From the NCBI RefSeq assembly GCF_000208385.1, contig NC_015436.1:1550001-1614000 (forward strand): 64,000 nt of DNA. Reading direction: 5' to 3'. Of this stretch, positions 1 to 8,702 are shown in pieces (within the stretch, counting starts at the first letter, position 1; each line of letters opens with the position of its first letter). The stretch is from Parasphaerochaeta coccoides DSM 17374. GTDB taxonomy: Bacteria > Spirochaetota > Spirochaetia > Sphaerochaetales > Sphaerochaetaceae. The position numbers were made by a program, and so were the translations under genes. Below the pieces are notes generated by a model. That model was not told where the DNA came from, did not search any database, and worked only from the letters and a program-made list of their open reading frames with translations.

Positions 1-271
1 CATCAAGCAAGCTCTGATGATTGACTATGATGCACAAAGGAGTCCCCGCTGGCGGCATATTCTCCCGTCCGGTGGTATTCACACGTACATTGAGTCCGAA
101 CAATGCCCAGCGGGCGATGCCCAGGATACAGAGCCTGCGCCACGTTTCAGCGGCCTTCCGGGCGCCGAGAATCTGGAGTATGAACGCAGGGACAAGCCCG
201 TACAGCACTGAAGCCAGGAATACAGGTATGATGACAATGACAGGAATAATCAGGCTCAAGGCTTTGCGCAT
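1..271 (-). CDS. plsC: 1-acyl-sn-glycerol-3-phosphate acyltransferase, N-terminal part (cut by window edge)
   Basis: Read on the minus strand from ATG at 271, the frame is open to the left edge and gives 90 residues starting MRKALSLIIPVIVIIPVF. It has a hydrophobic N-terminal membrane segment and, at the very end, NHQSLLD, which fits the HX4D acyltransferase motif (H then D five residues later). In the PlsC family this motif transfers an acyl chain to lysophosphatidic acid at the inner membrane to make phosphatidic acid. The start lies 20 bases after the stop of the ABC exporter, so it is probably the last visible gene of that operon. The glycerolipid-binding EGTR block and the C-terminus are outside the window, so another acyltransferase of the same superfamily is possible. 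Confidence 0.78.
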   Translation of the reverse strand, partial: MRKALSLIIPVIVIIPVFLASVLYGLVPAFILQILGARKAAETWRRLCILGIARWALFGLNVRVNTTGRENMPPAGTPLCIIVNHQSLLD

Positions 272-290
272 GGAAGTCTCCCCTTATAAT

Positions 291-2006
291 TTATAAGAAA
301 TCCTGGGCATGGACGAGTCGAGCATACGCACCACCCTTCTCCAGCAGATCATGATGGTTTCCTGACTCCGCGACATGTCCGTCTTCAATAACGAAAATGG
401 TATCCGCATCTTTTATGGTCGTCAACCTATGAGCTATCACAATAGATGTGCGTCCACGGGACAATCGCTTGAATGCCCCTTGGATTAGGGCTTCACTTTC
501 CGTATCAAGGGACGATGTCGCTTCATCGAAAATCAGGATGGCAGGATCCTTGAGGAACACACGGGCAATGGAGAGACGCTGCTTCTGGCCACCGGACAGC
601 CGTACTCCCCGTTCACCTACCAAGGTATCGAGTCCTTGGGGAAGCTGGGAAATGAATTGTGAAAGGTTCGCGGCTTCCAAAGCAGCGTGAAGCTCGGCGT
701 CGGTGGCATCACTCTTGCCGTAGAGCAGGTTCTCCCGTATGGAAGCATCAAAGAGATAGACGTTCTGCTGGACGAAACCGATGTTGTGACGAATCGATGT
801 CTGGGACAAATCCTTCACATCCTGTCCATCAATGAGGATGCGTCCTGATGTCGTCTCATAAAAACGAGGCAGCAGGCTTGCAACGGTAGTCTTGCCCACC
901 CCGGATTCCCCAACCAGCGCGGCAGTCGTACCGCCCGGTATGGTCAAGTTCAGACCGCGGAGGACTTCTTCTCCGTCCTCATAGGAGAAGTCCACATTTT
1001 CATAGCGGATCTCACCTGAAGAAATTTTCAAATCCTTGGCACCTTCTTTGTCAACAATGTCCGGCTGGACAGTCATAATCTCGGCAAAACGCTCGAAGCT
1101 CGCTATGCCAAGCTGTGCCTGTTCGGTGAAGTTGATCAGACGGTCGATCGGAGGCAAGACAATGCCCACGTAGAGGATGAAGGCGACAAGGTCGTAGCTT
1201 TCGACTTTTCCCTGAAAGATGAGGACAGCACCCCCGACAACGGTGAACAGGTAGTAGACGTTACGCAGGAATCCCATCATAGAATGGAAGCCTCCCATTA
1301 CCGTATACTGCTGTGTCTTTCCCTCTTTGAGCAGGTCATTCACTTCCTTGAACTTATGGCTCTGCCATTTCTCCCTGGTGAAAGATTTGACTTCACGGAT
1401 GCCCATCAGGGAGTTCTCCACTGATGCGTTGACATCAGCCACGGTACGCCGAACCGCCCGGAACTTTTCCTTCATCCTTCTGCCGTAGCGAATACCGTAG
1501 AACAGCATGACGGGAAGCGGAATAATGGAAATCAGCGCAAGGAGAGGATTGTAGGCGAACATGACAGCATAAGCGGAAATGATGGTGACCAGGCTGATCA
1601 CCAAATCTTCCGGCCCGTGATGAGCCACCTCGGTAATCTCAAAGAGATCATTGGTAATACGGCTCATCAGATGCCCGGTCTTCACCTTGTCGAACCACCC
1701 GAAGGAGAGCTTCTGGATATGGTCGAAAAGATCGGCGCGCATCCGGGTTTCCATGCGCACTCCCAGAATATGCCCCCACCTGATGCGGATGTAGGTCATC
1801 AGCATGTCCAGCAGGTAAATGCCCAGCATGATTCCGGCGGTGGCAAGTATGGCGGTCAGGTCGCGTCCGGGAATATAGGTCTTGAGCAACTCCCGTGTCA
1901 GCATGGGGAAGACGACGGACAGCCCTGAAGATATCAGGGCTGCGCTCATGTCCACTACGAACAGTTTTTTCTGGGGGACGTAATAGGACAGAAAACGTCT
2001 CAGCAT
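291..2006 (-). CDS. ABC exporter, fused membrane and ATPase domains (MsbA/LmrA type)
   Basis: 571 residues. The first ~300 residues form a six-helix type I exporter domain, followed by a nucleotide-binding domain. Visible motifs are Walker A GESGVGKTT (about residues 366-374), Q-loop FVQQN, signature LSGGQKQR, Walker B ILIFDEATSSLD and H-loop IAHRL. This is a complete half-transporter that would work as a homodimer in the inner membrane, exporting a lipid, peptide or drug. The substrate cannot be read from sequence. Its ATG overlaps the helicase stop by one base (TAATG), indicating translational coupling, and plsC follows 20 bases later. The plsC neighbour makes a lipid substrate attractive, but that is inference. 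Confidence 0.93.
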   Translation of the reverse strand: MLRRFLSYYVPQKKLFVVDMSAALISSGLSVVFPMLTRELLKTYIPGRDLTAILATAGIMLGIYLLDMLMTYIRIRWGHILGVRMETRMRADLFDHIQKLSFGWFDKVKTGHLMSRITNDLFEITEVAHHGPEDLVISLVTIISAYAVMFAYNPLLALISIIPLPVMLFYGIRYGRRMKEKFRAVRRTVADVNASVENSLMGIREVKSFTREKWQSHKFKEVNDLLKEGKTQQYTVMGGFHSMMGFLRNVYYLFTVVGGAVLIFQGKVESYDLVAFILYVGIVLPPIDRLINFTEQAQLGIASFERFAEIMTVQPDIVDKEGAKDLKISSGEIRYENVDFSYEDGEEVLRGLNLTIPGGTTAALVGESGVGKTTVASLLPRFYETTSGRILIDGQDVKDLSQTSIRHNIGFVQQNVYLFDASIRENLLYGKSDATDAELHAALEAANLSQFISQLPQGLDTLVGERGVRLSGGQKQRLSIARVFLKDPAILIFDEATSSLDTESEALIQGAFKRLSRGRTSIVIAHRLTTIKDADTIFVIEDGHVAESGNHHDLLEKGGAYARLVHAQDFL

Positions 2007-3895
2007 TACTTCTTCCCGCCGAACAGCCCCCGCAAGCGGGAGAAGAAACCTTCTTTTCGCGGCACTTCATCCTTGGGACGGGTGGTAGCCTCCGTAACTA
2101 TGCGTCTGGCATCCAGCCCGGCTCCTCCGGGAACCGTCAGGTTTGGGCGGCGTGTCCGTTGCGGGGAAGCCGAGGAAGATGGAGCAGAAGATGAAGCAGC
2201 GGAAGTCTTCTGTGTTCTGGAATCCTCACGACGCCTGTCGCCTTGTGGTCTGTCGCCCTGCTGCCTGCCATCCTTGCGGACATTTCCTGTTTTTCGGGAA
2301 GCGTCGGCTTCGGAGGATTCACCGCCATATTGCTTCTTGTAATATGCCATCCGTTCTTCCAACGACATGTTCTTGATGTCAGCGTAGCTCTTGCCTCCCC
2401 GTGAGCGCATTGCCTGCCTGCTTCCAGCTCTCCCGCCGCCGGTTGGGGTTGTCGCAGCTTTCGCTCCGTCTTCCGCCACACGGGGTAGAGCCGCGGGCTT
2501 GCGGGGGGAGTCCTGTGCGCCCTGTGCAGGACGCTCCCGTTTTCCTTCGCGCTTTCCTTCCCGTTTTCCTTCGCTTTTTGAGCCGGAACGGGAGGACGGA
2601 CCTCTTGTGCCACGGCGTCCTGTCCTGTTTCCACCGGGGATAGTCTCATGGGAATGTCCAGCATATTCCTCACGACTGACAAGCTGTCGGAAAGTCTTGC
2701 CCGCGCTCTTGTCCTCTACATCGGGAAGCGAACCTTCCTCCGGCCAGACTACGGGAATCTTCATCTGGATATAGTTTTCAATCGCCTCAAGTCCGTAGAT
2801 GTATTCTTCATCGGCAAAGGTAATCGATTTGCCTGTCTTTCCGGCTCGCGCGGTACGACCGATACGGTGGACATAGTTTTCGAAATCTTCTGGAATATCA
2901 TAGTTTACTACCAGTTGTAAATCATCTATCTGCAAACCGCGGGCGGCGACATCGGTAGCAACCAAGAACTTAATCTTGCCATCCTTCATCCTGTCAATGG
3001 TGCTGAGCCTTTTCTTCTGGGGCATGTCCCCCATCAAATACTCAGCCTTGTAACCATTGAGGAGCAGACGCTTGCAGACTTCTACGCTCTTGGCCTTGGT
3101 ATTGGTAAAAATCAGGGCATTATCGGGATTTTCCTTGGTGAGCACCTGGAGAAAAAGCCTGAACTTCTCATCTTTTGAGATGTGGTACAACTCCTGCTGT
3201 ATCTTGTTGACGGTGATTTCCTCCGGCTGGACTTCTATTTCCTCCGGACTGCTCATGTAGCTCCATGCAAGATTGCGCACCCGTGTACTCAACGTCGCGC
3301 TGAAAAGCATGGTCTGCCGCTCGCTCACAGGGCGCATGCTGCTGAACATCTTCTGGATGTCAGGATAGAAACCCATGTCGAACATACGGTCGGCCTCGTC
3401 AACGACAAAGGTATCGAACATGCGGAAGTCGAGTCTGCGCATCTTGTGATAGTCCAGAAGCCGACCGGGGGTTCCCACGTACAAATCGCATCCCTCGGCA
3501 ATCAGCTTATCTTGACCACCGTAGCCCACGCCTCCGTAGAAACAGCCGACACGATAACCGGGCAATGTCGCGGACAGTATCCGCGCATCTTCCTCTATTT
3601 GGACAGCCAGTTCACGGGTCGGAGAGACAATCAGGGCGACCGGCAAGGATTTCTCAGCTTCAGGAGAATCTTTCGCGGCCTTGGCCCTTTCTTCCGCCGC
3701 CCGGACGTATTTCTCCAGGATGGTGATGAGGAACACAGCGGTCTTTCCGCTTCCCGTCTTTGATTGGATCATGACATCCTTGCCTGCAAGGGAAACCGGC
3801 AGCACGCGTTCCTGTACGGGCATGCAATCGGAAAAACCGGCTTGCCCGATGCCCTCCAGCACCGTATGGTGCAAGGGTAATTCAGTAAATTTCAT
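2006..3895 (-). CDS. DEAD-box ATP-dependent RNA helicase with basic low-complexity tail
   Basis: 629 residues from ATG 3895. An upstream in-frame start at 3961 would add residues not belonging to the domain. Two RecA-like domains carry a Q-motif glutamine (MPVQERVLP), motif I KTGSGKT (about 47-53), PTRELA, TPGR, VDEAD (about 164-168), SAT and HRIGRTAR (about 343-350). The last ~230 residues are rich in Arg, Lys, Gly and Ser, with short repeats such as EGKREGKREGKRE, typical of RNA-binding tails. A hydrophilic insert rich in Ala, Lys and Glu sits between motif I and PTRELA. The enzyme should remodel RNA or ribosome precursors in the cytoplasm. RhlE/CshA-like is a fair class, but the exact orthologue is not decidable here. 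Confidence 0.93.
   Translation of the reverse strand: MKFTELPLHHTVLEGIGQAGFSDCMPVQERVLPVSLAGKDVMIQSKTGSGKTAVFLITILEKYVRAAEERAKAAKDSPEAEKSLPVALIVSPTRELAVQIEEDARILSATLPGYRVGCFYGGVGYGGQDKLIAEGCDLYVGTPGRLLDYHKMRRLDFRMFDTFVVDEADRMFDMGFYPDIQKMFSSMRPVSERQTMLFSATLSTRVRNLAWSYMSSPEEIEVQPEEITVNKIQQELYHISKDEKFRLFLQVLTKENPDNALIFTNTKAKSVEVCKRLLLNGYKAEYLMGDMPQKKRLSTIDRMKDGKIKFLVATDVAARGLQIDDLQLVVNYDIPEDFENYVHRIGRTARAGKTGKSITFADEEYIYGLEAIENYIQMKIPVVWPEEGSLPDVEDKSAGKTFRQLVSREEYAGHSHETIPGGNRTGRRGTRGPSSRSGSKSEGKREGKREGKRERPAQGAQDSPRKPAALPRVAEDGAKAATTPTGGGRAGSRQAMRSRGGKSYADIKNMSLEERMAYYKKQYGGESSEADASRKTGNVRKDGRQQGDRPQGDRRREDSRTQKTSAASSSAPSSSASPQRTRRPNLTVPGGAGLDARRIVTEATTRPKDEVPRKEGFFSRLRGLFGGKK
2537..2577. repeat. 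Coding tandem repeat in helicase tail
   Basis: About three copies of a 12-bp unit close to CGTTTTCCTTCG encode GKRE units in the C-terminal tail of the DEAD-box helicase. Each unit is a multiple of three, so copy changes would keep the frame. Confidence 0.7.
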
Positions 3896-4028
3896 AAATC
3901 TTCCACGCCTTAGTGAGTGAATATTATCAAGCGCGGACCGGAAGGATTCCTTACGACGCAAGGTGCATCCGTTCCTTTGTTCGTCAGGGCTCCGGCATCC
4001 GCGCGAATCCGTGCCCTCATGGTGCTGT

Positions 4029-4847
4029 TCAGTCCTCCAGTTCCCACTGCCGTATCAGACGGCAGATGGATGAAGTCCTGTCGTAAGTTCCTGAAAAACT
4101 CCTGCCATCCATGGCAGACACCGGCATGGCACCCATGCTGGTGGAAGAAATGAATGCTTCGTCATACAGACCGTCCATCAGTTCAGTGATGAGCGGCGGC
4201 TCAAAGGAAACCGGAATACCCAGTCGCGATGCCGCAGCCAAGACACGGTCGCGCGTGATGCCTTCCAGAACCAAGGAAGCGGGAGCCGTATACAACACTC
4301 CGTTGCGGAATGCGAAGAAATTGCTCCGTGAGCCTTCCAGAACCTGTCCGTCCCGGTTAATGAACACAGCTTCAAACGCCTGTGAGTCCTGGGCTTCCCT
4401 CAAAGCCAGATAACTCATCAGGAGATTGCTTGTCTTCACCTGGGGAAGGAACCGTTCGCCGACATAGGTTCTTACCGTGACTCCTTTTTCGTAACAAGAA
4501 TCAGGATAGGTCAGCAACGGAGAGGCTGTTATGAAGCACAGACTCTTATCTCCCCCTCCTATGAGCAGGATGCGGAGCGTCGCGCTTTCCAGATTGTCGG
4601 TCGTAATGAAAGTGCGCACCCATGTTCCTATGTCTTCATAGGAAAAAGGATGCTCCAAGCGTATTCCCCGGCAGGAATTCTCCAGACGCCTGAGATGGTC
4701 GTCAAGGTGTACGGCATGGTGACGGATGACACGCAAAGCCTCATAGACACTGAAGCTGTACTGCACCTCGCGCAAAGTGACAGGAACCACGGCGTCAACC
4801 GCCGCTATCACCTGCCCGTTGCACATTGCGTGTTCTCCGACACTCAT
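4029..4847 (-). CDS. Class IV PLP aminotransferase (BCAT / D-amino-acid / ADC lyase fold)
   Basis: 272 residues. The start at 4847 is supported by AGAGG eight bases upstream. Fold-type IV marks are visible: the likely PLP lysine in PQVKTSNLL (about residue 140), EGSRSNFFAF with the cofactor-contacting Glu, and a glycine-rich EGITRDRVL. The family covers branched-chain aminotransferases, D-alanine aminotransferase and aminodeoxychorismate lyase. The length and the short N-terminus (CNGQVIAAVDAVV) fit all three, so the substrate is left open. It lies between ftsK and the helicase with short gaps, so it is probably transcribed with them. Confidence 0.85.
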   Translation of the reverse strand: MSVGEHAMCNGQVIAAVDAVVPVTLREVQYSFSVYEALRVIRHHAVHLDDHLRRLENSCRGIRLEHPFSYEDIGTWVRTFITTDNLESATLRILLIGGGDKSLCFITASPLLTYPDSCYEKGVTVRTYVGERFLPQVKTSNLLMSYLALREAQDSQAFEAVFINRDGQVLEGSRSNFFAFRNGVLYTAPASLVLEGITRDRVLAAASRLGIPVSFEPPLITELMDGLYDEAFISSTSMGAMPVSAMDGRSFSGTYDRTSSICRLIRQWELED

Positions 4848-4924
4848 CTCATTTCCTCTGCCCCGAACTATATCACCATTACACTTTTTTGAATACAGTC
4901 CGGAACAGGGAACAGGAAACAGAA

Positions 4925-7897
4925 TCAGTCAGGATAGCGGAGCAGCTCACGGGGCTTGCTTCCGTTGGCAGGACCGACATAGCCCATCTCCTCCATTTCC
5001 TCGACAAGACGCGCAGCGCGGTTGTAGCCAATCTTCAGGCGACGCTGGAGGAAGGATGCGCTGGCGCACTTGCGTTCCACCACAATTTCCAGGGCACGAC
5101 GCATCATTGCCTCGTCATCATCGCCCAAGTCCTCGCCGCTGTCTCCTGATGAAGTGCTTTCAGGTTCATCATCCTCGAAAATCGCCTCATCAAGATAATC
5201 AGGCTCTCCCTGCGTTCGGGCATAGCTGGCGATTGCTTCCACTTCTTCATCAGACAGGAAAGTTCCTTGGATGCGGGAAGGAATAGGATCCGTGTTGCTC
5301 ATGTATAGCATGTCGCCCTTTCCCAGAAGTTTTTCCGCTCCGCCTTCATCAATGATGATGCGGCTGTTGGTGTTGCTTGTCACCGCAAAAGCGATGCGCG
5401 AGGGAATGTTGCTCTTAATCGTTCCTGTGATGACATCCATGGAAGGCCGTTGGGTCGCCAGCACCAGATGGATGCCTACGGCGCGGCTCATGGCCGCCAG
5501 ACGGCTCAGGATACCTTCCAGGTCCTTGCCCAGGGTGAGCATGATGTCAGCGAACTCATCGATGATTACAACAATGTAGGGCAGCTTTTCCCGCGCTATG
5601 CGCTCAGTCTGCAACTTCTTGTTGTACGCCTTGATGTTCCGCGCTCCCAGGCTCTGGAGCAAGCGATACCTTCTCTCCATCTCTGCCAAACAGAAGTTCA
5701 GCGCCTTAATGGTCTTCTTTGCCTCGGTAATCACCGGAGTCAGGAGATGAGGGATGCCGTTGTAGATGGTCAGCTCGACGACTTTGGGGTCTACAAGAAT
5801 CAGTCGCACCTGCTTGGGCGTCCTGCGATACAGAAGGGAACAAATCAGGGAGTTGACGCAGACGCTCTTTCCGCTTCCCGTTGAACCAGCAATGAGCAGG
5901 TGGGGAGTTGCAGCCAAATCAATGGCTACCGGTCTGCCAGTAATCGTCTTGCCCAGAACCATGGGGATTGCAAACTCCTGGGCATCCATGGCCGGCAACA
6001 ACTCCTTGAAGCCAATTGTATCGCGTTTCTTGTTCGGAACCTCTATGCCCACAGCCTGTTTTCCTGGGATGGGAGCCTGGATACGAACCTGACGGGCGGC
6101 CAGATTCAGAGCTATGTTGTCCGCCAGGTTCATCACGGCGTTGACCCTGATGCCCGGAGCCAACGCGACCTCGAACATGGTAACGGTCGGGCCCTTGGCG
6201 ATATTGATCAAAGATGCCTCGACCTTGAACTGACGCAAAGTCTCTATGAGTTGTTCACCTTGGGCACGAATCGTGTCATCTATCACATTTGCCTGTTCAG
6301 GATAGGTCGTCAGGAGCGACGGACTGGGGAATTGGTACATCAACTTGCTTCGGTTGTACAATGCGCTGTTACCCGCATTGGAAGATGACAACCATCCGAT
6401 GCCGCTTACCATGTCTTCATCGGAATCCCCATCATGCGCGACCTCCACAGGCAAGGGATCCCCTATATTCTCGGCGTCACCGATCGGCTGTGCAGTGGAG
6501 TGGCGATAATCCCACATCGGCGCGGGTTCAGCCCTTTGCTCTATCTTTTGCTCTATCTTTTGCTCTACCTTGTACTCTGTCGGCGGCATGGTCTCTACGG
6601 GAATGACATAGGTGACGGGAGCCGGGTCGGCAGGTTTGAACTCGGAAGAACTGCGACGTGTCGATGGAATAGCTCCGACCGGTGCTTGTTGCCATGAGGA
6701 CTGCGCAGAAGACATCGGCGGGGAATTTTTCCGTCCGTCATCATGGTTGCCTGGGACACGACTTTCTGCGGCAGTCACGACATCTGCCAGAGTAAAGCCT
6801 TTGCTCACATCGGCAGATGAAGACGGTGACCGTCCTTGGTATTTATTCCTGAATCCTGAGAGAGAGGCTGTGGAACCACCCTGCCCTTTTTGTGAACGAT
6901 CCACAGCGGCGGCAAGCTGACCGGAGTGGAATATCTTCGTGGAGGCGACCGGCTGCCCTTTGTGCTCGGCAATGCTCAGCGCGGCTTCCATGAACGTTGA
7001 ACGCTTCTTTCCCGCGCCAGGAACTTCTTCTTGAGGCGGCGGCTCATGGGACGTGGGAGCACTGAACAAAGCATCGGTAATATCCGATGCACGGGAAACT
7101 TTCCGGCGCGCGGGCAAGGGTTCCGGGGTTTCGACATACGGGGCGGTTCGTCCGTTCTTGATGAGGGAATCAGCCCGTGGAGCGGAGGATAAATCGGGGA
7201 ACACCAAGGGGGCAGGAGCATCGTCATGCTCACGCGAACCCATGGAAGAATATGTTTCTTTCCCATTCTCATCAAGACGGAAAGTCACCGTAGCCTCATC
7301 GGGTATTTCATTCGTACCGTGACGCCGCTTCTTTTTAGTCTTGGCGGGCTTGGCGGGATGCTGCTTCTGAACGGAGGACTCACCCTGGGGAGAGTCTGGA
7401 TTCGCTACCCGCTTCTTCCGGTGCATGATCATCCGGCTAAGGAGCGTCAGAACCATCAGCAGAAGCACTTCTATGATGAAAGCCAGCAGGACGACCAAGG
7501 AAGATTCCCGACTATCCATGCCGGTTCCCAGGATTAATTGAAGGAGAGGATGGAGAACCTGAGGATGGCGTACCGACCAGACAAGCAGGTAGAGCGTGAC
7601 AGCCATCACGGTGCTCATCGGGAAAACCCATATGTACAACGGCTTCTTACGACATACCAGCACCAGAACGCCCCAGCCAATGGCAAGAATAGCCAGAGGA
7701 TAAAGGCCGACGGGAGAATCCGAAAAGCTGACAGCAGGAATAAGGGATGAAAGCACGGATGCAATGAAAGCGGAAAGTTTCGGCGCGAAGGCTGTGAAGG
7801 AAGTCAGACCAGAAACGAAGATGGATGCCGCAAGCAATCCTCCCGCTACCATGAGAACCAGAGACAGGATAATGAGAAATAACGCTCCTTTCTTCAC
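4925..7897 (-). CDS. ftsK: DNA translocase FtsK/SpoIIIE
   Basis: 990 residues from a GTG start at 7897 with AGGAGG about nine bases upstream. Four hydrophobic segments lie in the first ~160 residues. A long polar linker with repeated EQK units follows. The RecA-like motor has Walker A GSTGSGKSVCVNSL (about 668-681) and Walker B IVVIIDEFAD (about 770-779). A C-terminal winged-helix gamma domain is visible (FLQRRLKIGYNRAARLVEEM). FtsK pumps chromosome ends through the closing septum and, via gamma, reads orientation sequences and activates XerCD recombination at dif. The gene follows rsmG after a gap of about 120 bases in which I see no terminator. Confidence 0.96.
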   Translation of the reverse strand: MKKGALFLIILSLVLMVAGGLLAASIFVSGLTSFTAFAPKLSAFIASVLSSLIPAVSFSDSPVGLYPLAILAIGWGVLVLVCRKKPLYIWVFPMSTVMAVTLYLLVWSVRHPQVLHPLLQLILGTGMDSRESSLVVLLAFIIEVLLLMVLTLLSRMIMHRKKRVANPDSPQGESSVQKQHPAKPAKTKKKRRHGTNEIPDEATVTFRLDENGKETYSSMGSREHDDAPAPLVFPDLSSAPRADSLIKNGRTAPYVETPEPLPARRKVSRASDITDALFSAPTSHEPPPQEEVPGAGKKRSTFMEAALSIAEHKGQPVASTKIFHSGQLAAAVDRSQKGQGGSTASLSGFRNKYQGRSPSSSADVSKGFTLADVVTAAESRVPGNHDDGRKNSPPMSSAQSSWQQAPVGAIPSTRRSSSEFKPADPAPVTYVIPVETMPPTEYKVEQKIEQKIEQRAEPAPMWDYRHSTAQPIGDAENIGDPLPVEVAHDGDSDEDMVSGIGWLSSSNAGNSALYNRSKLMYQFPSPSLLTTYPEQANVIDDTIRAQGEQLIETLRQFKVEASLINIAKGPTVTMFEVALAPGIRVNAVMNLADNIALNLAARQVRIQAPIPGKQAVGIEVPNKKRDTIGFKELLPAMDAQEFAIPMVLGKTITGRPVAIDLAATPHLLIAGSTGSGKSVCVNSLICSLLYRRTPKQVRLILVDPKVVELTIYNGIPHLLTPVITEAKKTIKALNFCLAEMERRYRLLQSLGARNIKAYNKKLQTERIAREKLPYIVVIIDEFADIMLTLGKDLEGILSRLAAMSRAVGIHLVLATQRPSMDVITGTIKSNIPSRIAFAVTSNTNSRIIIDEGGAEKLLGKGDMLYMSNTDPIPSRIQGTFLSDEEVEAIASYARTQGEPDYLDEAIFEDDEPESTSSGDSGEDLGDDDEAMMRRALEIVVERKCASASFLQRRLKIGYNRAARLVEEMEEMGYVGPANGSKPRELLRYPD
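6535..6570. repeat. Three tandem 12-bp units in the ftsK linker
   Basis: Units 6535-6546, 6547-6558 and 6559-6570 read TTTGCTCTATCT, TTTGCTCTATCT and TTTGCTCTACCT. On the minus strand they encode the repeated EQKI units of the FtsK linker. A unit length of 12 keeps the reading frame. Confidence 0.9.
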
Positions 7898-8018
7898 GTA
7901 GGAAACCCTCCTGGGACACAGAGCCCGCTATGCTCCAGTCTACCATTGGAGGACTGGATGAAGCAACATCAGGAATGCCAATCATCCGCCAGAAGCCGGT
8001 AAAGAGCGGAAAAACCCC

Positions 8019-8702
8019 TTATGCACGGCTCAAGAGGCAAAGCGTTCTGATAGCATCTAAATACGGTATATGTATAGAGATAAGTTTACTTTTCCATCCA
8101 GATTCACTGCCTGATTTCCCTGTTTTTGTCATTTCTGTGATACGCTCAAGTTCAAGAGCCACGTTTTCTTCCCGACTTTTGTACGCACAGATGGTTCCGC
8201 CATCATCAAGGAGGCGTGAAACTGGTTCTATGATGTCCGGCAGAGGGTGGAAGGCACGGAAGGTCACAACGGGAAATTTCCCACGAATCTCATTGATATC
8301 CCTCTGGACAACGTTCACTCTCCCATCCAGCGAACATGCAGCCAGGGCGTTTGCCAAAAAATCAGCACGACGTCCCATTCTTTCAATCAGGGTAAAGCGT
8401 ACATCGGGCATGGCAATGGCAAGGGGAATACCGGGCAACCCCGGCCCGGAACCAACATCACAAACCTCCCTGGAACCCGCGGGGGACTCATCTAAAAGGG
8501 AACGCAGGATAGGAACGGCGGCAAGGCTATCCAGCAGATGCCGGATCACAATATCCCGTCCTTCCGCGTTGACGAGACGGTACACCGGATTCCACAAGGT
8601 CAGTTCGGAAAGATATTTTTCCAGTTGTCCGTGCTGATTCTCCGTAAAACCCAAGCCAAGTTCCGCAATACCTGAACGACACAGGTCATAGTCCGTTTCC
8701 AT
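8019..8702 (-). CDS. rsmG: 16S rRNA (guanine-N7) methyltransferase RsmG (GidB)
   Basis: 227 residues from ATG 8702, chosen because GGAG lies about seven bases upstream. ATG 8708 and a longer frame to 8762 are alternatives. The SAM-binding motif DVGSGPGLPGIPLAI and the family block TFRAFHPLPDI are clear. RsmG methylates N7 of G527 in the 530 loop of 16S rRNA, and its loss gives low-level streptomycin resistance in several bacteria. The start overlaps the mnmG stop by 17 bases, the classical gidA-gidB arrangement. An Arg/Lys/Trp-rich N-terminus in the longer frame looks like read-through of the mnmG tail rather than protein. Confidence 0.94.
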   Translation of the reverse strand: METDYDLCRSGIAELGLGFTENQHGQLEKYLSELTLWNPVYRLVNAEGRDIVIRHLLDSLAAVPILRSLLDESPAGSREVCDVGSGPGLPGIPLAIAMPDVRFTLIERMGRRADFLANALAACSLDGRVNVVQRDINEIRGKFPVVTFRAFHPLPDIIEPVSRLLDDGGTICAYKSREENVALELERITEMTKTGKSGSESGWKSKLISIHIPYLDAIRTLCLLSRA